From Methylocystaceae bacterium (lineage in GTDB: Bacteria; Pseudomonadota; Alphaproteobacteria; Rhizobiales; Beijerinckiaceae): a stretch of DNA of 9,502 nucleotides. The translations under genes were made by a program, and so were the position numbers. Below, piece by piece: positions 6,539 to 9,502 of this stretch (the first letter of the stretch is position 1; every line of letters begins with the position of its first letter). The DNA is taken from assembly GCA_003152255.1 (NCBI GenBank), contig PLZT01000388.1:13196-22697 (forward strand), written 5' to 3'. The notes below the pieces were generated by a model that was not told where the DNA came from, did no database searches, and was given only the letters and a program-made list of their open reading frames with translations.

Positions 6539-6969
6539 TTTCTTTTTGTCTGTATTTTCGGCGTTTTAAGTATAATTCGGACCTTATCCATGGCAGCAAA
6601 AACGGTTTTGTAATCGGCTATTACACGCGCCATGTCTTCAGATACGAGTTCGAACGCCCTCAATCCGTGGATTTTCGTGTCCAATGGCATAAAGTTCATG
6701 GACATGCTCGCCCCTGAGACGACATCACGAACTCTACCAAAAACTATTTTGCCCACCACACGCCTAGACGTATTGGTATCATGGATGGGGCCGATAACAA
6801 CTGACATATCTTTGATAGAGTCGCTTTTGACGTAGGCGCGCGCAAGTTTGGCCGCCATATCCTTATACACATCTTGCGATATGGATTCAGTGCTCGGTCG
6901 CGCCGCAGAATGAGGCGGTGCCGCTACAGATTCCCGCGGCACCGCGCGTGGGTCGATGAGGTCACACAT
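6535..6969 (-). CDS. Unrecognised 144-aa protein coupled to DUF2335 gene
   Basis: I do not recognise this protein. The ATG at 6969 gives 144 aa; an AAGG lies about 9 nt upstream, a partial Shine-Dalgarno. Seen: a Pro/Ala/Ser-rich, probably disordered N-terminus (1-30); a helix-like segment DVYKDMAAKLARAYVKSDS (33-51); a beta-looking core with MSVVIGPIHD, RRVVGKIVFGRVRDVV and MSMNFMPLD (55-97); a helical stretch SEDMARVIADYKTVFAAMDK (110-129); and a Lys/Arg-rich end (KTPKIQTKRK). There is no signal peptide or membrane segment and no enzyme motif. The stop overlaps the DUF2335 start by 4 nt, so the two are probably made in a fixed ratio and may interact. A perfect GC hairpin covers codons of about residues 9-18, and the sequence around it is more GC-rich than the rest, so a start downstream of it (for example Val34 or Met38) cannot be excluded. 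Confidence 0.75.
   Translation of the reverse strand: MCDLIDPRAVPRESVAAPPHSAARPSTESISQDVYKDMAAKLARAYVKSDSIKDMSVVIGPIHDTNTSRRVVGKIVFGRVRDVVSGASMSMNFMPLDTKIHGLRAFELVSEDMARVIADYKTVFAAMDKVRIILKTPKIQTKRK
6915..6945 (-). repeat. Perfect 10-bp GC hairpin inside the 5' end of the 144-aa gene
   Basis: GCGGTGCCGC and GCGGCACCGC form perfect 10-bp arms around an 11-nt loop. In the minus-strand mRNA the structure begins 24 nt after the start codon of the 6535-6969 gene. That is unusually stable for an early coding region and may affect ribosome loading. It could also be a mobile palindromic repeat. Confidence 0.7.
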
Positions 6970-7016
6970 TTTCGTTGGCCTTATCGTGTTTCGCCGACGC
7001 AGTTACGCTACGCTTA

Positions 7017-7045
7017 ATTTCGCATTTCGAGTGTCAGAATGTCAA
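7017..7045 (-). promoter_or_regulatory. Candidate promoter of the AT-rich cassette
   Basis: On the minus strand a perfect TTGACA (7045-7040) is followed after 17 nt by CGAAAT (7022-7017), a weak -10 matching 3/6. It would give a leader of about 40 nt before the 6969 start. The -35 box is part of a short direct repeat, TGACA-N3-TGACA. The cassette probably has independent expression. Confidence 0.45.
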
Positions 7046-7115
7046 TAAGAAGCGAAAATCTAATTAACATGATTGAAACCTAGTGCTGAATCGCGTGCTG
7101 CCAATACCCCTTCCA

Positions 7116-7139
7116 CTGGCGCGAAACACAGTGCGCCAG
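7116..7139 (-). repeat. Hairpin downstream of cutA, possible terminator
   Basis: CTGGCGC-N10-GCGCCAG, perfect 7-bp arms with a 10-nt loop, 57 nt past the cutA stop on the minus strand. No T-run follows on either strand, so termination, if it occurs here, would be non-classical. Confidence 0.4.
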
Positions 7140-7195
7140 CGGAGCGGGCGAAGAAGCTTTCGGCTTGGTTCGTCGCAACCTCCGCCGTCGATCCT

Positions 7196-7516
7196 TCACC
7201 TCCGCAAACACGCGGCCATCCAATCCAAATAAGCGCCGTCGCCCTCGGCGATGTCGATTCTCAAGATTTCCGGCGTCTCGTAATCGTGCAGCCGGCGGAT
7301 CAAGGCTTGCACCGCCGGAAAATCCTCAGCCCGGATTTTCAGATGCAGCGCGATTTCCGCGTCCTCGCGCAATTCGTCCTTCCAGACATAGAGGCTTTGA
7401 ATGGGAAAAAGCTGCGCGCAGGCGGCGAGGCGCGCCTCCAGCGCCGCCTTGGCGATTTCGCGCGCCTTGGCCTCGCTGGCGACGGTGGTGAGCGCGATGC
7501 TGAAGGGGGAGGCCAA
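7196..7516 (-). CDS. cutA: CutA-family divalent-cation tolerance protein
   Basis: Small trimeric ferredoxin-like protein of the CutA1 family, linked in E. coli to divalent metal tolerance; its molecular role is still debated. I start it at the TTG at 7516 (106 aa): AGGAG lies 8 nt upstream (7529-7525) and homology begins at once with SPFSIALTTVASEAKAREIA. The frame is open further upstream to 7663, but that part is Arg/Ser-rich, unrelated to CutA and crosses into the divergent gene. Seen: ALEARLAACAQLFPIQSLYVWKDEL as in E. coli CutA, then AEIALHLKIR, HDYETPEIL and GDGAYLDWMAACLR. Compared with E. coli, Cys39 is kept (Cys33 here) and His84 is kept (His77), while Cys16 is Thr10. Length is normal. 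It is transcribed away from the symporter gene and has its own promoter candidate at 7575-7602. Confidence 0.93.
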   Translation of the reverse strand: MASPFSIALTTVASEAKAREIAKAALEARLAACAQLFPIQSLYVWKDELREDAEIALHLKIRAEDFPAVQALIRRLHDYETPEILRIDIAEGDGAYLDWMAACLRR

Positions 7517-7524
7517 TCGAGTAG

Positions 7525-7529
7525 CTCCT
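7525..7529 (-). promoter_or_regulatory. Ribosome-binding site deciding the cutA TTG start
   Basis: AGGAG on the minus strand, 8 nt before the TTG at 7516. No ATG or GTG in the CutA frame lies at the position where homology starts, so this site is the main reason for choosing TTG. Confidence 0.8.
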
Positions 7530-7542
7530 GATCCACGACGGC

Positions 7543-7571
7543 TTGGAACCCGCCGCCGGCTTAGATAGACT
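7543..7571 (+). promoter_or_regulatory. Candidate promoter of the symporter-like gene
   Basis: TTGGAA (7543-7548) and TAGACT (7566-7571) with 17-nt spacing, 4/6 matches each, would give a start near 7578 and a short leader. It overlaps the opposing cutA promoter candidate region. Weak on its own. Confidence 0.3.
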
Positions 7572-7590
7572 CCGCTTATACGGCGGCGGG
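7549..7590. repeat. Perfect 10-bp inverted repeat framing the cutA/symporter divergent promoters
   Basis: CCCGCCGCCG (7549-7558) and CGGCGGCGGG (7581-7590) are exact reverse complements separated by 22 nt. Arm centres are 32 bp apart, about three helical turns, so a protein could contact both on one face. Both candidate -10 boxes (7566-7571 plus, 7580-7575 minus) lie between the arms. The simple GCC-type sequence means chance is possible. Confidence 0.5.
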
Positions 7591-7602
7591 GAAAGGGATC
7601 AA
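7575..7602 (-). promoter_or_regulatory. Candidate promoter of cutA
   Basis: On the minus strand TTGATC (7602-7597) and TATAAG (7580-7575) with a 16-nt spacer match the sigma-70 consensus at 4/6 and 5/6. The predicted start is near 7568, giving a leader of about 50 nt before the TTG at 7516. The -35 overlaps the leader of the divergent gene. Confidence 0.5.
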
Positions 7603-7604
7603 GC

Positions 7605-9374
7605 ATGACGCGAATATCCGACGACGCGAGCCTTCGCGAACGCGAGAAGCTCGACGGACGCATCGCCTTCGTCGCGGCAGCCTTCGCGCTCGCCTACGGC
7701 TTCGTCGCCTTGCTGGATCGCGTCGGCGCGCCGCTGGCGCTGGTCGAGGCGGTCGCGCCCTATTTCACCATCCTCGCCTTCGCCGCGCTCGGCGCGCTGC
7801 TGCATTCGATGCGCGTGTCGACCTATTACGCGGCGGGCCGCGCCGTGCCGTTCGAATACGCCGGTTTCGCCCTCGCCGCGCTGGTCGCGGGCCTGATGTT
7901 GCCCTTCGCGCCGCAATTTTCCGGGCGCTCATGGCTGTTCGGCGTCGCGGGCGGCGTTTTCACTGGCGTCGCGGCGATCGGCTTTTATCTCGGGCCGATG
8001 CTGCGCAAGACCGGAGCCGTTTCCTTCTCGGAGCTGCTGGCCGCGCGCTTTCCGAGCGTCGCGACGCGTGTTGGGGTGATCGCGCTGGCTTGCGCCGCGT
8101 CGGCGCTGATCGCGCTGGCCGGCGAACAATCGGCGGTCGATGTGCTCGCGGGAGTTTTGGGCGGCGGACGCGGCCTCTCGGCGGTGGTCGTCGGTTGCGC
8201 CGTGCTGCTGATCGCCGGGCCGGGCGGGCTGCTCGGGACGATCTGGACCGCCGCCGCGGCCGGCGCCGTCGCCGTCGTGGGTTTTGGCTGGCCGGCGCTG
8301 ATGTTGGCCTTGCGCGGCGCGCCTCCCTTCGGCGGCGCGGCCGACGCCAGCGGCGACGCCGCCGCCCGGCTCGAGGATTGGGGCGCGCTCGCCAATGCGC
8401 CGAGCCCCGGCGCCGGGGTGATCGTCATGCTCGCCGTGACGCTCGGAATCGCCACGCTGGCGCCGCTTCTCGCGCCCGCCATCGCGACCCAAACGCCGGG
8501 CCGCGCGCGGCTGGCGGGTTGCGCGGCTTTCGGCTGGACATTTGTCTTCGCCTTTCTGATCGCGGTCGGTTTGGCGGGGGCGACCCTGTCGCTGGCGCGC
8601 CAGGGCGTCGGCCAGGCGCCCGAGCGTCTGCCCGATGCGGTCTATGTCGCCAGCGCGCGCGGCCTCGTGACCATTTGCGGCGCCAGGGCGCCCGATCCCG
8701 CCAGCGCGCGCCGCGCCTGCGCGGGCAAGAGCGGGTCCACCGGAGCGCCGTTGCGCGCGACGGACTTCCGGGTGAACGGCGCGCTTTTTCTCGCCGCACT
8801 GCCGGGGCTCGAGCGCATGGGCGCCGCCGCTTCGGGATTGCTCGCCTCGGCGCAAATCGCCCTGGCGCTGGCTCTGGCCGCCGCCGGCCTGCAAGCCTTC
8901 GGCACGGCGCTGGGACACGAGGCGATCTATCGGTTTCGCGGCAACATCGACTTGACCAGCCGCCGGTTGATCACGACGCGGCTCGCGCTGCTGACCGTCG
9001 CGGCGGCGGGCGCGGCCGCCAGCGCTTCAGGCGTCTTCGACGCCCGCGCATTGATCGCCTTCGCCCTGGCGCTGTCGGCGGCGGCGATGGCGCCGGTCGC
9101 GGCGCTGGCGCCCTGGTCGCGCGCCGACGACCGCGACGCGCTATACGCGCTGCTGGGCGGGCTGTTCGGCATGACGATGGTGATCCTGATCGCCGGAGAC
9201 CCGCGCGATGGCGACGTGCTCGCCGGCGCCGCGCTCGCCGGCGCGCTGCTTGGCTTTGCCGCCGGCGTGGCGTCGGCCCTGTCGCGACCCGCCGGCTCCG
9301 CCCATGGGCGCGCCTTCGTGGCGCGTCTAACGCGGGGCGACGGCGCGGTGATGGAGCCGGAGAAGGGCGCTTGA
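7605..9374 (+). CDS. Sodium:solute symporter (SSS)-like multi-pass membrane protein
   Basis: 589-aa inner-membrane protein with about 12-13 hydrophobic segments. Seen: N-terminal TM segments (about 20-40, 48-68), then STYYAAGRAVPFEYAGFALAALVAG, laid out like the DFYTAGG...NGxAIAGDYMSAASF region of ActP-type SSS transporters; LRKTGAVSFSELLAARF (133-149), like LRxLGRYTFADVxAxR; GPGGLLGTIWTAAAAGAVAV (205-224), like GGxxxTTWVQ; and FGTALGHEAIYRFR...SRRLITTRLALL (432-463), like the SHDLYK...R region. A hydrophilic loop at about 330-390 contains Cys358 and Cys372. The ATG at 7605 follows AAGGGA after 6 nt. The substrate is unknown, and several polar residues typical of canonical Na+/acetate carriers appear replaced by Ala or Leu, so it may be a divergent or non-transporting member. 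No kinase or other partner domain follows. Confidence 0.75.
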   Translation: MTRISDDASLREREKLDGRIAFVAAAFALAYGFVALLDRVGAPLALVEAVAPYFTILAFAALGALLHSMRVSTYYAAGRAVPFEYAGFALAALVAGLMLPFAPQFSGRSWLFGVAGGVFTGVAAIGFYLGPMLRKTGAVSFSELLAARFPSVATRVGVIALACAASALIALAGEQSAVDVLAGVLGGGRGLSAVVVGCAVLLIAGPGGLLGTIWTAAAAGAVAVVGFGWPALMLALRGAPPFGGAADASGDAAARLEDWGALANAPSPGAGVIVMLAVTLGIATLAPLLAPAIATQTPGRARLAGCAAFGWTFVFAFLIAVGLAGATLSLARQGVGQAPERLPDAVYVASARGLVTICGARAPDPASARRACAGKSGSTGAPLRATDFRVNGALFLAALPGLERMGAAASGLLASAQIALALALAAAGLQAFGTALGHEAIYRFRGNIDLTSRRLITTRLALLTVAAAGAAASASGVFDARALIAFALALSAAAMAPVAALAPWSRADDRDALYALLGGLFGMTMVILIAGDPRDGDVLAGAALAGALLGFAAGVASALSRPAGSAHGRAFVARLTRGDGAVMEPEKGA

Positions 9375-9502
9375 GGCTGTTACGCTTTGAGCCCTGTGTC
9401 GGGATTTGAGCGGGGAGGGCGCGGCCGGACCATCGCCGCGATGTTCGGGAATTACGGAGTTGGCGGAACAGCTCTCTTTTGGCTCTTATCGCGTTGTTTG
9501 TT
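9375..9502. other. Right-edge intergenic stretch
   Basis: 128 nt after the symporter-like stop. I see no gene, terminator with T-run, tRNA or clear promoter. It becomes somewhat more AT-rich toward the edge (from about 9,470), which might be the start of a control region for a gene outside the window. Confidence 0.4.

Larger units (their letters stand above)
6970..7195. other. Intergenic region between cutA and the AT-rich cassette
   Basis: About 226 nt. The cassette-proximal half (to about 7,075) is AT-rich and holds a candidate promoter; the cutA-proximal half is GC-rich and holds a hairpin at 7116-7139. I see no tRNA, integrase remnant or direct-repeat attachment site. The short plus-strand frame starting at 7073 runs antisense through cutA and is not credible. 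Confidence 0.6.

Noticed and set aside
6970..7195. Insertion scars, integrase remnant or tRNA attachment site beside the AT-rich cassette
   Set aside because: I compared both edges by eye and found no direct repeats, tRNA-like fold or recombinase-like translation; the boundaries remain undefined.
7931..9409. 492-codon plus-strand frame overlapping the symporter-like gene
   Set aside because: Extremely Arg/Gly-rich and without motifs; the 7605-9374 frame shows clear membrane segments and SSS-like motifs with a good Shine-Dalgarno.
1..9502. CRISPR array, rRNA or tRNA genes, insertion sequence
   Set aside because: No regularly spaced repeats, no rRNA-like or cloverleaf sequence, and no transposase-like protein were seen.

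Overview
The window looks like a chromosomal segment of a GC-rich alphaproteobacterium, possibly Hyphomicrobiales or Methylocystaceae. That placement is an inference from codon style, the NodT/OprM-type efflux lipoprotein and the LTxxQ-type periplasmic protein; no marker gene fixes the genus. Most of the sequence is dense GC-rich coding DNA that throws off long false antisense ORFs. One clear exception is an AT-rich patch at about 6,020-7,080.

Layout. (1) 1-4062, minus strand: a tripartite RND efflux operon transcribed in the order outer-membrane factor, periplasmic adaptor, inner-membrane permease. The permease runs off the left edge directly after its proton-relay Asp-Asp pair. The OMF and adaptor overlap by 4 nt (ATGA) and the permease follows after 8 nt, so the three genes are almost certainly co-transcribed. 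(2) 4063-4466: a leader and control region with an operator-like inverted repeat lying on a candidate -10 box, plus a strong rho-independent terminator belonging to the next gene. (3) 4467-4988, minus: an exported Spy/CpxP (LTxxQ) family protein with a His/Gly-rich tail. (4) 5261-5968, minus: the PLP homeostasis protein YggS. (5) 6023-6969, minus: a two-gene AT-rich cassette, an unrecognised 144-aa protein translationally coupled (4-nt overlap) to a DUF2335 membrane protein. It has its own candidate promoter and carries a perfect 10-bp GC hairpin just inside the first gene. (6) 7196-7516, minus: the CutA-family protein, best started at a TTG codon. (7) 7605-9374, plus: a divergent sodium:solute-symporter-like membrane protein. 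An 88-nt region separates it from cutA and holds face-to-face promoter candidates framed by a perfect 10-bp inverted repeat. (8) 9375-9502: no recognisable feature.

How the parts fit. The efflux operon, the Spy-like periplasmic protein and CutA suggest a neighbourhood concerned with envelope and metal or toxic-compound stress, but their grouping may be coincidental. The DUF2335 cassette is the best candidate for horizontally acquired, undescribed biology: it is compositionally foreign, compact and inserted between two housekeeping genes. Nothing in it shows a recognisable nuclease, toxin or defence domain, so its function is left open.
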